From assembly GCA_945904015.1 (NCBI GenBank), contig CAMDPK010000017.1:1-64000 (forward strand): a stretch of DNA of 64,000 nucleotides. Direction: 5' to 3'. How positions within the stretch are numbered: position 1 is the stretch's first letter; every line of letters starts with the position of its first letter. Positions 26,003 through 35,704 of the stretch are shown in pieces. Below the pieces are notes generated by a model, which made no database searches, had not been told where the DNA came from, and was given only the letters and a program-made list of their open reading frames with translations. Origin of the DNA: Candidatus Kuenenia stuttgartensis. Lineage in GTDB: Bacteria > Planctomycetota > Planctomycetia > Planctomycetales > Planctomycetaceae. Position numbers and translations under genes: made by a program.

Positions 26003-28057
26003 ATGTCGACTGGTCTCGAACTCCTGCAAAACATTTCCTCAAAACATAGCCCCGAGGCCTTCCGCCAAGAACATTGGGTCGGCACGTTCCCGGACTATCT
26101 CGACATCAGTTGCCAGCAGCCCGGCGTGAACCGCACGGCGTATCAGCGGCTGTACGACATGGTCATGTCTTACGGCACTTACAAGGTCGAGAACTCCAAA
26201 GAAAATCTCGTCCGGTACAAGTTCTTCGACGACCCAGATCACGGCGGCGAAGACGCCATTTTCGGCCTGACCAAGACGCTGATGGATTTGGTCAACGTCT
26301 TCAAATCCGCCGCGCTCAAGTACGGCAGCGAGCGCCGCGTACTGCTGTTGCACGGCCCGGTCGGAAGCTCGAAAAGCACGATCGCCCGCCAATTGAAGCG
26401 CGGGTTGGAGCACTACAGTTGGACCGACGCCGGAGCGTTGTATTCGTTTGGCTGGAAGGAAACCGACGGCAGCATCACCTGGTGTCCGATGCACGAATCG
26501 CCGCTGCAGCTCGTGCCGGACGCTCAGCGTGATTCGGTCCGCGAGTTCGTCGACACGAACCGCAAGGCCAAGGTCGGCGAGCACGAATATCCGCTCGAAT
26601 TCACGGGCGAACTCTGCCCGCTGTGCCGCTACGAATTCCGCGAACGGCAAATGCAATACAACGGCGACTGGACCAAGGTGGTCGAAGACATCGTCGTCAA
26701 ACGCATCTTCCTGTCCGAGCAAGACCGCATCGGCATCGGCACGTTCCAGCCCAAGGACGAGAAGAACCAGGACAGCACCGAACTGACCGGCGACATCAAC
26801 TACCGCAAGATCGCCGAGTTCGGCAGCGAGTCCGATCCGCGAGCGTTCAACTTCGACGGCGAGTTCAACGTCTCGAACCGCGGCATGATCGAGTTCATCG
26901 AAGTGCTGAAGCTCGACGTCGCGTTCCTGTACGACCTGCTGGGCGCGTCGCAAGAGCACAAGATCAAGCCGAAGAAGTTCGCTCAGACCGACATCGACAC
27001 GGTCATCATCGGCCACACCAACGAACCGGAGTACCGCAAGCTCCAGTCGAACGAATTCATGGAAGCTCTGCGCGACCGCACGATCAAGATCGACGTGCCC
27101 TACGTCACGACGCTCAGCGACGAGATCCGCATCTACACGAAGGACTACAACGAGAAGCGTGTCCGCGGCAAACACATCGCCCCGCACACGCTCGAAACTG
27201 CGGCCATGTGGGCGGTGCTCACGCGGCTGGAAGAACCCAAGCATCACGGCCTGAGCCTGCTGCAGAAAATGAAGCTTTACAACGGCAAGACGCTCCCCGG
27301 CTTCACGACGGACAACATCGTGCAACTCCGCCGCGAAGCCAAAGCCGAGGGCCTGCACGGCATCAGCCCGCGCTACGTCCAGGACAAGATCAGCAACGCG
27401 CTGGTCGTCAACCCGTCCGCCACCAGCCTCAATCCGTTCATGGTCATGAAGGAGTTGGAAGGTGGCCTCAAGCATCACTCGCTGGTCGGGGCCGAAGAGG
27501 TCCGAGAGCGCTATCGCCAACTGATCTCGGTCGTGCGTGACGAGTACACCGACGTCGTCAAGAACGAAGTCCAACGAGCCATCGCCGCCGACGAAGACGC
27601 GCTGATGCGGCTCAGTTCGAACTACATCGACAACGTCAAAGCCTACACGCAGCGTGAAAAGGTGAAGAACAAATTCACTGGCGAAGAGGAGCAACCGGAC
27701 GAACGCTTGATGCGCTCGATCGAAGAGCGAATCGACATCCCGGAAACTCGCAAGGACGACTTCCGCCGCGAGATCATGAACTACATCGGAGCCTTGGCTC
27801 TCGACGGCAAGAAGTTCGACTACAAGACCAACGAACGCCTGCAAAAAGCGCTGGAGATGAAGCTCTTCGAGGACCAGAAAGACACGATCAAGCTGACGAG
27901 CCTCGTGTCGAACGTCATCGACAAAGACACTCAAGAAAAGATCGACATCGTCAAAAGCCGCCTCATCCGCAACTTCGGCTACAACGAAGAGTCGGCGACC
28001 GACGTGCTGCAATACGTGGCCAGCATCTTCGCACGAGGGGATTCGAAGAGTGAATGA
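26003..28057 (+). CDS. prkA: PrkA-type serine protein kinase (YeaG family)
   Basis: A 684-residue protein of the PrkA/YeaG family, which pairs an AAA+ ATPase core with a C-terminal kinase-like domain and works in stress and stationary-phase or sporulation responses. The start has AAGGAACGG. Walker A is [17 protein letters not shown] at about residue 123; a zinc-like segment [12 protein letters not shown] follows near 215. Later landmarks are [20 protein letters not shown] and the arginine-rich sensor segment [13 protein letters not shown]. Its conserved partner yhbH (DUF444) lies at 29699, separated by 1.6 kb of small genes and toxin-antitoxin debris; spoVR, the usual third member, is absent. 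Confidence 0.94.
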   Translation: MSTGLELLQNISSKHSPEAFRQEHWVGTFPDYLDISCQQPGVNRTAYQRLYDMVMSYGTYKVENSKENLVRYKFFDDPDHGGEDAIFGLTKTLMDLVNVFKSAALKYGSERRVLLLHGPVGSSKSTIARQLKRGLEHYSWTDAGALYSFGWKETDGSITWCPMHESPLQLVPDAQRDSVREFVDTNRKAKVGEHEYPLEFTGELCPLCRYEFRERQMQYNGDWTKVVEDIVVKRIFLSEQDRIGIGTFQPKDEKNQDSTELTGDINYRKIAEFGSESDPRAFNFDGEFNVSNRGMIEFIEVLKLDVAFLYDLLGASQEHKIKPKKFAQTDIDTVIIGHTNEPEYRKLQSNEFMEALRDRTIKIDVPYVTTLSDEIRIYTKDYNEKRVRGKHIAPHTLETAAMWAVLTRLEEPKHHGLSLLQKMKLYNGKTLPGFTTDNIVQLRREAKAEGLHGISPRYVQDKISNALVVNPSATSLNPFMVMKELEGGLKHHSLVGAEEVRERYRQLISVVRDEYTDVVKNEVQRAIAADEDALMRLSSNYIDNVKAYTQREKVKNKFTGEEEQPDERLMRSIEERIDIPETRKDDFRREIMNYIGALALDGKKFDYKTNERLQKALEMKLFEDQKDTIKLTSLVSNVIDKDTQEKIDIVKSRLIRNFGYNEESATDVLQYVASIFARGDSKSE

Positions 28058-28518
28058 CCATGAAGCTGTGGTATCGACGGCTTGGCCGACCAGCAAAGTT
28101 ATTCTGGTTTGTTCTTGGAATGATTTGGCTGAGTGTCGGCTTGGCTGTGCTCTGCAAAGGAGCCTTGATTGCCTTTCACCAACATTACTACCAGCGTGAT
28201 CTGGCAATCATGAGCTTGCCGGGAAGTGGGCCAATCTTGAGTCCGACAATTGACGATTTTGAGTGGCATCGCGATTCATTGGTTCGCCTTGGCGTGCTCC
28301 ATGAAAAAACGATTCATTTCACTGTTCTTCCAGTTCCATCGGCCGAACGGACAGCCTTTTTTCGAGGAGCGATGGCTCGCCGTTCAAATGCCGCGTACTG
28401 GGAGTCACCAGAAGAGCCGCCGAGCAGAATGACGGTCTGGGGCACTAAAGAAGAAGTCGAACATTGGGAACATTACGTCAAAGCACATGAGGCACAACTC
28501 AACCAGGCAGGACACTGA
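28054..28518 (+). CDS. Hypothetical single-span membrane protein
   Basis: A 154-residue protein overlapping the prkA stop by four bases (ATGA); an ATG at 28060 is an alternative. One strong hydrophobic segment ([20 protein letters not shown], about residues 15-40) is followed by a soluble domain rich in charged and aromatic residues. No known family. The base composition is lower in GC than in its neighbours, as for the following toxin-antitoxin debris, suggesting that this block was inserted between prkA and yhbH. Confidence 0.6.
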   Translation: MTMKLWYRRLGRPAKLFWFVLGMIWLSVGLAVLCKGALIAFHQHYYQRDLAIMSLPGSGPILSPTIDDFEWHRDSLVRLGVLHEKTIHFTVLPVPSAERTAFFRGAMARRSNAAYWESPEEPPSRMTVWGTKEEVEHWEHYVKAHEAQLNQAGH

Positions 28519-28561
28519 AGACGCAGCGACACAGGCACACACCCATTTCCAGGGCATCGCG

Positions 28562-28650
28562 ATGACACCAAACACCATTCATCTCGCCGAGACAACAAAG
28601 GCTCTCGTGGACGAAGCCCGCGACAAGCGGGCGTCTCGCCCAACAACTTC
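28562..28650 (+). pseudogene. Truncated antitoxin copy
   Basis: Starting at ATG 28562 the translation MTPNTIHLAETTKALVDEAR matches the first 20 residues of the antitoxin at 28939 (MTPDDIRLPETTMTLVAEAA). The upstream 25 bp are also alike (CCAGGGCATC versus CCAAGGCATC). Homology stops at about 28612, where a fragment of a GCGGGCGTCTCGCCC repeat begins. This is a duplicated, broken copy. Confidence 0.7.
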
Positions 28651-28667
28651 GATCGGAGTTTTCTCAG

Positions 28668-28898
28668 TTGAGCACAAAGGATTTGATTCAACAGGAGATC
28701 GACAAGGTCGAAGAGGCTCGGCTGCCGGCGCTGTACGAGTTGGTCAAACGGTTCGCGATGCCGAAGACGGATCAGCCGCCAGCTTCCGAGACGCTCATGG
28801 ACCGACTCCAGATGATTCGTCTTTCCGCGCCGCCGGACTTTTCCGTAAACCACGAACAGTACGCCAGCGGAGCGAAAAGTTTTGATGAAGTTCGCTGA
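28668..28898 (+). CDS. DUF2281-like antitoxin
   Basis: A 76-residue protein starting at TTG 28668, with GGAG nine bases upstream. The sequence TKDLIQQEIDKVEEARLPAL and YELVKRFA is typical of small antitoxins that precede VapC-type PIN toxins. The C-terminus ends GAKSFDEVR. Its stop overlaps the start of a PIN-like stub (28885), as in a normal antitoxin-toxin overlap, but the toxin is cut after about 12 codons. It may therefore be an orphan antitoxin. Confidence 0.7.
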   Translation: MSTKDLIQQEIDKVEEARLPALYELVKRFAMPKTDQPPASETLMDRLQMIRLSAPPDFSVNHEQYASGAKSFDEVR

Positions 28899-28921
28899 CA
28901 CCAACTGTTTTCTCACGCTCA
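28885..28921 (+). pseudogene. Stub of a PIN-domain toxin
   Basis: ATG 28885 begins MKFADTNCFLTLI, the classic first strand of a VapC PIN domain with the first catalytic aspartate. It overlaps the DUF2281-like antitoxin stop by 14 bp. After about 12 codons the sequence passes, still in frame, into the leader of the next antitoxin; the rest of the toxin is missing. Confidence 0.65.
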
Positions 28922-28938
28922 TCATCCAAGGCATCAAC

Positions 28939-29223
28939 ATGACACCGGACGACATCAGGCTTCCTGAAACGACAATGACTCTCGTTGCCGAAGCCGCCAA
29001 GAAGGAGGGGGTTTCGCTGAACGAGTTCGTCGAAAAAGCGATCCAAGAGCGTCTCGCTGCACAACGACGTCATCCGCGAGAGCGATTCGTCACGCCCAAG
29101 AAGGCCCCCGAAATGACCCAAGAAGAATGGAGGCAGTTCGTGATGCGCATGGCCGGAAGCATTCCAGACCCCACCTTCCGGCGACATGACCAAGGCACAT
29201 TTGAGCAACGAGACGAGCTGTGA
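28939..29223 (+). CDS. Ribbon-helix-helix antitoxin
   Basis: A 94-residue protein from ATG 28939. Residues 3-45 (DDIRLPETTMTLVAEAAKKE then GVSLNEFVEKAIQERL) follow the ribbon-helix-helix/HicB-like antitoxin pattern: a short strand, then two helices with the SLNEF turn. The C-terminal half, rich in Arg and Pro (FVTPKKAPEMTQEEW), would be the toxin-binding tail. The stop codon overlaps the GTG start of the following vapC by four bases (GTGA). The antitoxin frame is intact although its toxin is interrupted. Confidence 0.72.
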   Translation: MTPDDIRLPETTMTLVAEAAKKEGVSLNEFVEKAIQERLAAQRRHPRERFVTPKKAPEMTQEEWRQFVMRMAGSIPDPTFRRHDQGTFEQRDEL

Positions 29224-29630
29224 TCACACACTTGCTCGATACCAACGCTTGCATCCAGTAGTTGCGTCATCCCGCCACTTCACCGGTCGCCGCACGCCTC
29301 GCGAACGAGATGGCTGGAGCCGTCGTCATCTGCTCGGTCGTGAAAGCGGAACTCCTCTATGGAGCGGAACGCAGCCAACATCGTGAGCGAAGTTACAACC
29401 AGTTGGAAGATTTCTTTGAAACCCTCGTTTCGGTGCCGTTCGATGACCAAGCTGCCATCGAATATGGCGTCCTTCGCACGCAATTGGAAACTCAAGGCCG
29501 AACGATCGGACCCAACGATCTGTTGATCGCTGCGATTTCTCTGGCGAACGATTTGACTCTGGTCACTCACAACATCGGCGAATTCAATCGTGTTTTGGGA
29601 TTACGAATTGAGGATTGGCAGCAGGCATAA
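29220..29630 (+). pseudogene. VapC-type PIN toxin interrupted by TAG at codon 14
   Basis: From GTG 29220 the frame reads MITHLLDTNACIQ, then TAG (29259-29261), then continues LRHPATSPVAARLANEMAG in the same frame to 29630. The rest is a complete PIN domain: VKAELLYGAERS (catalytic Glu), GPNDLLIAAISLANDL (Asp) and LVTHNIGEFNRVLGLRIEDW. The stop replaces a position usually tyrosine or tryptophan in this family (xxYLR), so a single base change explains it. The start overlaps its antitoxin as in working pairs. A downstream TTG at 29262 could restart translation but would lose the first catalytic Asp. Confidence 0.85.
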
Positions 29631-29698
29631 CGACCGCTTGTTTTGAATGACTCATCAACGAATCATCAAAGAGAAGGCCGCGATCAAAAGGTGTTCCC

Positions 29699-30808
29699 AT
29701 GACAAGAGCCATCGACCGAGACGTGCAACGATTCAAGGAGATCGTCAAAGGGCGAGTCCGCAAAGATCTGCGCCGCTACATCACTCATGGAGAGATGACC
29801 GGTCGGCAGGGGCGGCGGCTGGTGACGATCCCGGTGCCGAGCATTGATATCCCGCACTTCCGCCACGGGCAGAAGGGATCGGGCGGGGTCGCTCAGGGCG
29901 AAGGGGAAGTCGGGCAGCCGATTGGCAGTGGCGGCAATCAGGGAGACGGCGAAGGCCAGGCCGGCAGCGAGCCAGGGAGCGGACATACGCGCGATGTCGA
30001 GATCTCCATTGAAGAGTTGGCCAAGATGCTTGCTCAGGAATTGGAACTGCCGAACATTCAGCCGAAAGGTCACGACTCGCTCAAAACGCAGAAGGACAAA
30101 TACAGCAGCATCCGGCAAACCGGCCCCCAGTCGCTGCGGCATTTCAAGCGGACCTACAAGCAGGCGCTCAAGCGCAGCATCGCCTCGAACGACTACGACC
30201 TCCTCAAGCCGAAGATCGTGCCGATGAAGGAAGATCAGCTCTACCGAAGCTGGAAGACGATTTCCGATCCGCAAGCCAACGCGGCGATCATCTACATGAT
30301 GGATGTGTCTGGCTCGATGACGCAGGAGCAGAAAGAGATCGTCCGCACCGAATCGTTCTGGATCGACACTTGGTTGCAGAGCCAATACGACGGCGTGCAG
30401 GTGCGGTACGTCATTCACGATGCGGTTGCCAAAGAGGTCGATGAAAACACCTTCTATCACACTCACGAGAGCGGCGGCACGCGGATCAGTTCGGCGTACA
30501 CGGTCGCCAAGCAAGTCATCGAGCGAGATTTTCCGACGGACGATTGGAACATCTACATCTTCCAATTCAGCGACGGCGACAACTGGGGCGAGGACAACGT
30601 CAGTTGCCTGCAAATGCTGATGACCGACCTGTTGCCGGTCTGCAACCTGTACTGCTACGGCCAAGTGAAAAGCCCGTACGGCAGCGGCGACTACATCCGC
30701 GAACTGAAGCGGATCAACGGCAAGCACGACAACCTCGTGCTCTCAGAGATTCCGAATCGAGACGCGATCTACGATTCGATCAAGCTATTCCTGGGCAAAG
30801 GGAAGTAG
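29699..30808 (+). CDS. yhbH: YhbH/YeaH-family protein (DUF444)
   Basis: A 369-residue cytoplasmic protein from ATG 29699 behind AAAAGGTG. The N-terminal third contains a Gly/Gln-rich linker (GSGGNQGDGEGQAGSEPGSG). The C-terminal domain is von Willebrand-A-like, with the metal-dependent adhesion motif IYMMDVSGSMTQEQKE and later HTHESGGTRISSAY and FQFSDGDNWGED. This gene is the conserved partner of prkA across bacteria and is needed with it in stationary-phase stress and sporulation. Here the two are parted by 1.6 kb, so coupled translation is lost though a shared transcript is possible. Confidence 0.93.
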   Translation: MTRAIDRDVQRFKEIVKGRVRKDLRRYITHGEMTGRQGRRLVTIPVPSIDIPHFRHGQKGSGGVAQGEGEVGQPIGSGGNQGDGEGQAGSEPGSGHTRDVEISIEELAKMLAQELELPNIQPKGHDSLKTQKDKYSSIRQTGPQSLRHFKRTYKQALKRSIASNDYDLLKPKIVPMKEDQLYRSWKTISDPQANAAIIYMMDVSGSMTQEQKEIVRTESFWIDTWLQSQYDGVQVRYVIHDAVAKEVDENTFYHTHESGGTRISSAYTVAKQVIERDFPTDDWNIYIFQFSDGDNWGEDNVSCLQMLMTDLLPVCNLYCYGQVKSPYGSGDYIRELKRINGKHDNLVLSEIPNRDAIYDSIKLFLGKGK

Positions 30809-30815
30809 CTAAATT

Positions 30816-30872
30816 CCAGCACGACGCGCCAGCGAGTGGTCTCAAGAATCACTCGCTGGCGCGTCGTGCTGG
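30816..30872. repeat. Palindromic element, perfect 23-bp arms
   Basis: Arms 30816-30838 and 30850-30872 are exact inverted copies of CCAGCACGACGCGCCAGCGA plus 3 bp, with an 11-bp loop. A related element forms the end of the coding region at 61594-61645. Confidence 0.93.
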
Positions 30873-30922
30873 TTTCAAGAGGCGTTCTTGCGAAGAAGTT
30901 TTGGATGACAGGGAGGTCGTCG

Positions 30923-31681
30923 ATGCGAGTGTCTGGCATTATTCCCGCGCGGCTGAAATCAACTCGGCTGCCGCGAAAGCTGTTGCTGGCGGAGACCGGC
31001 CGGCCGCTGATTCAGTACACCTGGGACGCCGTCTGCCAAGCAAAGTCGCTGTCAGAGGTCATCATCGCGGCGGATGACGACGAGATCGTCCGAACCGTGC
31101 AGCGATTTGGCGGCCGATGTGAGATGACCGGAGAACATCCCAGCGGGACCGATCGAATTGCTGAGGTCGTGCGGAGATGCTGCTCCGAATCGGAAGTCAT
31201 CGTCAACATCCAAGGGGATGAGCCAGAGATCGACCCGGCTCACATTGACCTGCTGGTCAATTTGATGGAGTCGAATCCGAGTGCGTCGATGGCGACGCTT
31301 TCCACGCCGATCACTTCGCGGGAGCAACTCGAAGATCCGTCCTGCGTGAAGGTCGTCTGCGGCTCGGCGGGGCAGGCGTTGTATTTCAGCCGCTGTCCGA
31401 TTCCGTTCTGCCGCGACCGCAATCCGGACGAGTTGCTGGCGTCCGATTCTCCGTGGCGGCTGCATTTGGGCATCTACGCCTACCGGCGAGAATTCTTGCT
31501 GCGGTTGACAACACTGCCGCCGTCTCGGTTGGAACAGTGGGAAAAACTCGAACAACTGCGTGTGCTGGAAGCGGGCGAAACGATCCTGGTGGGCGAGGTC
31601 GCGCACCGGTCGGTTGGCATCGACACGCCGGAGGATTATGCTCGGTTCGTCGTTCGACAGCGCGGCCGTGCGGCGGCGTGA
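30923..31681 (+). CDS. kdsB: 3-deoxy-manno-octulosonate cytidylyltransferase
   Basis: KdsB makes CMP-Kdo from CTP and Kdo for lipopolysaccharide synthesis. The 252-residue protein starts MRVSGIIPARLKSTRLPRKL at 30923 behind AGGGAGG. Other motifs are AADDDEIV, GGRCEMTGEHPSGTDRIAE and VNIQGDEPEIDP, which bind CTP and Mg2+, and LEQWEKLEQLRVLE near the C-terminus. Its presence, with the OmpH/Skp gene at the right edge, supports an outer membrane with Kdo-containing LPS. The next gene is pyrG, which makes the CTP this enzyme uses. Confidence 0.95.
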   Translation: MRVSGIIPARLKSTRLPRKLLLAETGRPLIQYTWDAVCQAKSLSEVIIAADDDEIVRTVQRFGGRCEMTGEHPSGTDRIAEVVRRCCSESEVIVNIQGDEPEIDPAHIDLLVNLMESNPSASMATLSTPITSREQLEDPSCVKVVCGSAGQALYFSRCPIPFCRDRNPDELLASDSPWRLHLGIYAYRREFLLRLTTLPPSRLEQWEKLEQLRVLEAGETILVGEVAHRSVGIDTPEDYARFVVRQRGRAAA

Positions 31682-31697
31682 ACGATCCTTTGGAAGT

Positions 31698-31773
31698 GCG
31701 AAACTCGAAATCCGAAACTCGAAATCCGCAGGCATCGCCTCGGTCTTCGAGTTTCGGATTTCGAGTTTCCCGC
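31698..31773. repeat. Heptad inverted repeat
   Basis: The left part, 31698-31728, reads in 7-bp steps AACTCGA, AATCCGA, AACTCGA, AATCCGC. The right part, 31745-31773, is its inverse (TCGAGTTTCGGATTTCGAGT). It lies in the kdsB-pyrG gap and ends just before the pyrG ribosome site. Confidence 0.88.
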
Positions 31774-31795
31774 AGGGATGGAGCCTGGGGGGATC

Positions 31796-33436
31796 ATGAG
31801 CAAGCATATTTTCGTGACCGGCGGTGTGGTGAGTTCACTAGGCAAGGGGTTGACGTCGGCGAGCATCGCGTGCCTGTTGGAAAAACGGGGCCTGCGCGTG
31901 CGAATGCAGAAGCTCGACCCGTACATCAACGTCGATCCGGGGACGATGAATCCCTACGAGCACGGCGAAGTCTATGTGCTCGATGACGGCTCGGAGACAG
32001 ACCTCGACCTCGGCCACTACGAACGATTCTCGAACGGGCCACTGTCTCGCAAATCGAATTACACGACCGGGCAAATTTATTTGAAGGTCATCGAGAAGGA
32101 ACGCCGCGGCGAGTTTCTCGGCAAGACGGTGCAAGTCATTCCGCACATCACCGACGAGATCAAAGCGGCGGTGCGCGGCTTGGCGGGACCGGATGTGGAC
32201 GTCGTCATCACGGAACTTGGCGGCACGGTCGGCGACATCGAGGGACTGCCGTTCCTGGAAGCGATCCGTCAGATTCCGCTGGAGATCGGCAAGGATCATT
32301 GCCTCTTCATCCATCTAACGCTGGTGCCGTATTTGAAAGCCGCGAAGGAGATGAAGACGAAACCGACACAGCACAGCGTAGGCCTGCTGCGGCAGATTGG
32401 TATTCAGCCGGATGTCCTGGTGGTCCGCACCGAACGGCCGATGGGCGAGGAGAACGCCGCCAAGATCGCGCTGTTTTGCAATGTCGAGAAGAACGCGGTC
32501 ATCGAAGAGGTCGACAAGGAATTCTCGATTTACGAAGTTCCGCTGGGGCTGGTCGATCACGGTTTGGATCAGCTCATCGTCGACAAGCTCAAGCTGAATG
32601 CCGGCCCGTTGGACATGTCCGACTGGCGCGACTTGATGCACCGGATGCGGCACCCGGAACACGAAGTGACCATCGCCGTCGTCGGCAAATACATCGAGCA
32701 CCGCGATGCGTACAAGTCGATCTACGAATCGCTCGATCACGCCGGCGTCGCGAATTCTGCGCGAGTCATCATCAAGCGAATCGAGGCGGAAGAACTGGAA
32801 CAACAAGGTCCGGAGATGTTGCTCAAGGGAGTCGATGGGCTGCTCGTTCCAGGCGGCTTCGGCATGCGTGGCGTCGAGGGCAAAGTGCAGGCGGTGCGAT
32901 TCGCTCGCGAGTTCGAGATCCCGTATTTCGGCATTTGCCTCGGAATGCAAACAGCCGTGATCGAGTACGCTCGCAACGTCCTGAGCCTCGAAAACGCCGA
33001 TTCCACCGAATTCAGTTCCGACACGCCGCACCCGGTCATCTGCATGTTGGAAGATCAGAAGACAATCGTGAAAAAGGGTGGCACGATGCGGCTGGGTGCT
33101 CACCCGTGCGTCTTGCATCCGGACTCGAAATCGGCGGAGGCTTACGGAACCGAACAGATCTCCGAGCGGCATCGGCACCGCTACGAATTCAACCCGGAGT
33201 ACCGCTCGCAATTCGAAGAATCCGGAATGCTGCTGGCTGGGACGAGTCCAGACGGCAAGCTGGTCGAGGTCGTAGAACTTCCCGATCATCCGTGGTTCGT
33301 GGCCGTGCAATTCCATCCGGAATTCAAATCGAAACCGCTCACCCCGCATCCGCTCTTCCAAGGCTTTGTCGCCGCCGCGTTGCAGCGGCATCACGAACGG
33401 GTGCAGATGCCGGTCAGTCGAAGTGAGACCGAGTGA
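31796..33436 (+). CDS. pyrG: CTP synthase
   Basis: PyrG aminates UTP to CTP using glutamine and ATP. The 546-residue protein starts [18 protein letters not shown] at 31796, after GGGGGGATC. The synthase domain (1-265) carries the P-loop-like start, [20 protein letters not shown] and [10 protein letters not shown]. The class I glutaminase domain (about 290-540) has the nucleophile in [13 protein letters not shown] and the His/Glu pair in [12 protein letters not shown]. It overlaps truB by four bases (GTGA), so the two are translationally coupled. Confidence 0.97.
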   Translation: MSKHIFVTGGVVSSLGKGLTSASIACLLEKRGLRVRMQKLDPYINVDPGTMNPYEHGEVYVLDDGSETDLDLGHYERFSNGPLSRKSNYTTGQIYLKVIEKERRGEFLGKTVQVIPHITDEIKAAVRGLAGPDVDVVITELGGTVGDIEGLPFLEAIRQIPLEIGKDHCLFIHLTLVPYLKAAKEMKTKPTQHSVGLLRQIGIQPDVLVVRTERPMGEENAAKIALFCNVEKNAVIEEVDKEFSIYEVPLGLVDHGLDQLIVDKLKLNAGPLDMSDWRDLMHRMRHPEHEVTIAVVGKYIEHRDAYKSIYESLDHAGVANSARVIIKRIEAEELEQQGPEMLLKGVDGLLVPGGFGMRGVEGKVQAVRFAREFEIPYFGICLGMQTAVIEYARNVLSLENADSTEFSSDTPHPVICMLEDQKTIVKKGGTMRLGAHPCVLHPDSKSAEAYGTEQISERHRHRYEFNPEYRSQFEESGMLLAGTSPDGKLVEVVELPDHPWFVAVQFHPEFKSKPLTPHPLFQGFVAAALQRHHERVQMPVSRSETE

Positions 33437-34386
33437 ACGGCTTTCTGAACATCGACAAACCGCAAGGGCTGACATCGCGGTCGGTCGTGGACCACATCAA
33501 TCGGCTGCTGCGTGAGCGCGGGCTCACACGCGGCACACTGCCGAAGGTTGGCCACGCGGGAACGCTCGATCCGCTGGCGACCGGAGTTCTCGTCGTTGCC
33601 GTTGGCAATGCGACGCGATTGATCGAACTGGTGCAATCGCGACCGAAGGATTACCGCGGGACGTTTCTGTTTGGAAAACGGAGCGATACGGACGATGTCT
33701 CCGGGCAGGTTGTCGAGGGAGACGCGGCGCGAGCGACGTCGGTCACTCGCGCCGAATTAGACACCGCGCTCGACGGATTTCGTGGCCGCATCGAGCAAGT
33801 GCCGCCAGCGTTCTCAGCGGTGCGAGTCGCGGGCCGTCGCGCGTACAGGCTCGCGCGGCGAGGTGAAGAAGTTCAACTTCAGGCAAAGACCGTCGAGATC
33901 CATCGGCTGGAAGTCGTCCGATTTGAACCGCCGGAATTGACGCTCGACATCGAATGCGGTTCTGGGACGTACATCCGCTCGTTGGGCCGCGACCTGGGAA
34001 ACCTTCTGAACTGCGGAGCGGTCATGTCAGCACTCGTCCGCACGCGAATCGGCCCGTTCGAGCAATCGCAGGCGATCTCGATCAGCGACTTCACCGCGGA
34101 ATCGGTCGTGTCCGAACTGTTGCCGTGTGCCGTCGCCGCGAAGCATCTGCCGGCGTATGTCTGCGATGAGTCGGAATCGGTGAGTTTGAGTCACGGGCTC
34201 AGCATCGTTCCGCGCGAGTCGGCTTGGCAGCCGCCGAATCCTGGCCATCCGGAGGTCTTTGCATTCGTCGATTCCGTCGGGACTTTGCTCGCGATCGGCG
34301 GCTGGGATCATCGGTGGCCGGAATTGCGGCCACGGCTCAATCTGATCGCCGCGCGTGGACCCGAAGAGGCAGGAAACGGCTCTTGA
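33433..34386 (+). CDS. truB: tRNA pseudouridine-55 synthase
   Basis: TruB converts U55 to pseudouridine in the T-loop of tRNAs. The 317-residue protein starts at GTG 33433 overlapping the pyrG stop ([20 protein letters not shown]). The catalytic aspartate is in [19 protein letters not shown]. Other landmarks are [38 protein letters not shown] and [15 protein letters not shown]. The C-terminal region is the PUA-like tail. Neighbours rbfA and ribF, often near truB, are not present. Confidence 0.95.
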   Translation: MNGFLNIDKPQGLTSRSVVDHINRLLRERGLTRGTLPKVGHAGTLDPLATGVLVVAVGNATRLIELVQSRPKDYRGTFLFGKRSDTDDVSGQVVEGDAARATSVTRAELDTALDGFRGRIEQVPPAFSAVRVAGRRAYRLARRGEEVQLQAKTVEIHRLEVVRFEPPELTLDIECGSGTYIRSLGRDLGNLLNCGAVMSALVRTRIGPFEQSQAISISDFTAESVVSELLPCAVAAKHLPAYVCDESESVSLSHGLSIVPRESAWQPPNPGHPEVFAFVDSVGTLLAIGGWDHRWPELRPRLNLIAARGPEEAGNGS

Positions 34387-34421
34387 TCGACTGGCCGACA
34401 CACGGTACTCAGTGCGCGGCG

Positions 34422-34506
34422 ATTTTTGATTTTTGATTTTTGATTTTCGATTGAGAAAGCGGACTGCGGTTCAATCGAAAATCAAAAATCTGCAATCGAA
34501 AATCCT
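34422..34506. repeat. Heptad inverted repeat, AT-rich
   Basis: The left part holds three TTTTTGA units then TTTTCGA and TTGAGAA. The right part, about 34472-34506, is the inverse (TCAATCGAAAATCAAAAATC). It is related to the array at 17460-17529 and lies in the truB-plsC gap; the following gene lacks an evident ribosome site. Confidence 0.88.
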
Positions 34507-34537
34507 CCGGCCACTTCATCCGTCTCGACCAACTCGC

Positions 34538-35305
34538 ATGACGCCTGACCAACTCGCTCAATTGGTGTTGCTGGCCTATGCCGTGATCGCGGTCGGGTTG
34601 GTGTTGCTGTCGGTGCGACGTTGCCGAGATGGCTGGAGGGTCTGGCTGCTGTATTTTGTGAATCGGCTGTACGTCGGGTTCATGTTTCGCTGGCGAGCCA
34701 ACGGCCGTTGCCCGTACCCGGAGTTCAGCGGAGCGATCATCTTGTCGAATCATCGCAGCCCGTTGGACCCCATGTTGGCTTGGATGAACTCACACTTGCG
34801 GTACGAAGAGCCTGCTCGGTCGACTCGCGTCATCGGTTATCTGATGGCCCGCGAATACTACGAACAGCCCGGCCTGGTCGGCTGGATCGGCCACGCGATG
34901 CAATCGATTTCGGTGGATCGAGATGGCCACGACATCGGTCCGACTCGCGAGGCGATTCGACGGCTCGAACAGGGCGACCTGATTGGCATCTTCCCCGAGG
35001 GTGGCATCAACATGGGCGAGGGATTGCGTGCCGCGAATCCTGGCATCGCGTTCCTGGCACTGAAGGCCGGAGTCACCATCATCCCGGTTTACATTCACGG
35101 CGCACCGCAGGGAGAGAGCATGATCGAGCCGTTCTATACTCCCAGCCGCGTGCGAGTGATCTACGGCACGCCTATCGACCTGAGTCCGTGGCAAGGCCAA
35201 CGCAAATCGCAAGAGCTGCTACAGGCCCTGACCGACGCGCTGATGCGCAAGCTGGCCGATCTGGGGGGCGTGCGGTACATGCCATCAGCCGACGAGGCGA
35301 AGTGA
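34538..35305 (+). CDS. 1-acyl-sn-glycerol-3-phosphate acyltransferase (PlsC family)
   Basis: A 255-residue membrane-associated acyltransferase. The N-terminus has a hydrophobic segment (LAQLVLLAYAVIAVGLVLLS). The catalytic NHxxxxD motif is IILSNHRSPLDPMLAW, followed by the glycerol-phosphate-binding IGIFPEGGINMGEGLRA and a VIPVYIHGAP-type motif (TIIPVYIHGAPQG). PlsC acylates lysophosphatidate in phospholipid synthesis; related enzymes also acylate other lipids, so the exact acceptor is uncertain. No Shine-Dalgarno sequence is seen before ATG 34538, where a heptad repeat occupies the leader. Confidence 0.87.
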   Translation: MTPDQLAQLVLLAYAVIAVGLVLLSVRRCRDGWRVWLLYFVNRLYVGFMFRWRANGRCPYPEFSGAIILSNHRSPLDPMLAWMNSHLRYEEPARSTRVIGYLMAREYYEQPGLVGWIGHAMQSISVDRDGHDIGPTREAIRRLEQGDLIGIFPEGGINMGEGLRAANPGIAFLALKAGVTIIPVYIHGAPQGESMIEPFYTPSRVRVIYGTPIDLSPWQGQRKSQELLQALTDALMRKLADLGGVRYMPSADEAK

Positions 35306-35704
35306 CCTGAAGCGTGGCGAAGCCACACCTCAGTGCAAAGTGAAGAGTGAGAACTGCAAAGTGCAAAATGCCGGCGACACGCAAGCGGTCTGTTCGACAT
35401 TTTTCATTTTGCACTCCTCACTTTGCACTTTGCACCGCATCGGTCGGTCCTGCCGCTTGCCTGCTGCCAGAGACACCTTGACCCTTTCTCGCGACCGGAC
35501 GTACTGTCCCGCCCCATTCCTTCCGCTCGGCGATCTGGCCGAGCAATTTCCTGTCTGAATTTCCCACCGTTCCATTCCTTCCGATTGTTTCACCGTCAGC
35601 CGCATGCGTGCGCATCGTCGCGTCGTTCAGATGCTGCGCTGTCACGCACGCCTGCGGCTCGCGGTGAAACGAGTCACCTGCCCTGTCCTTTCGGGAGCAA
35701 CGTC
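35306..35704. other. 399-bp gap: heptad inverted repeat plus leader of the FlgI-like gene
   Basis: Positions 35331-35370 read TGCAAAG, TGAAGAG, TGAGAAC, TGCAAAG, TGCAAAA in 7-bp steps. Positions 35405-35434 are the inverted copy (CACTCCTCACTTTGCACTTT). The rest, 35440-35700, shows no gene; it should hold the promoter and ends with a GGGAG ribosome site at 35694. The same heptads recur at 60249-60382. Confidence 0.75.

Noticed and set aside
26039-28207. 722-codon minus-strand frame opposite prkA
   Set aside because: PrkA is certain on the plus strand; the antisense translation is low-complexity Val/Leu/Asp/Arg with no domain.
29262-29630. Intact PIN protein starting at TTG 29262
   Set aside because: That start would omit the first catalytic aspartate (LLDTN) which is present in frame upstream of the TAG, so an interrupted vapC is the simpler reading.
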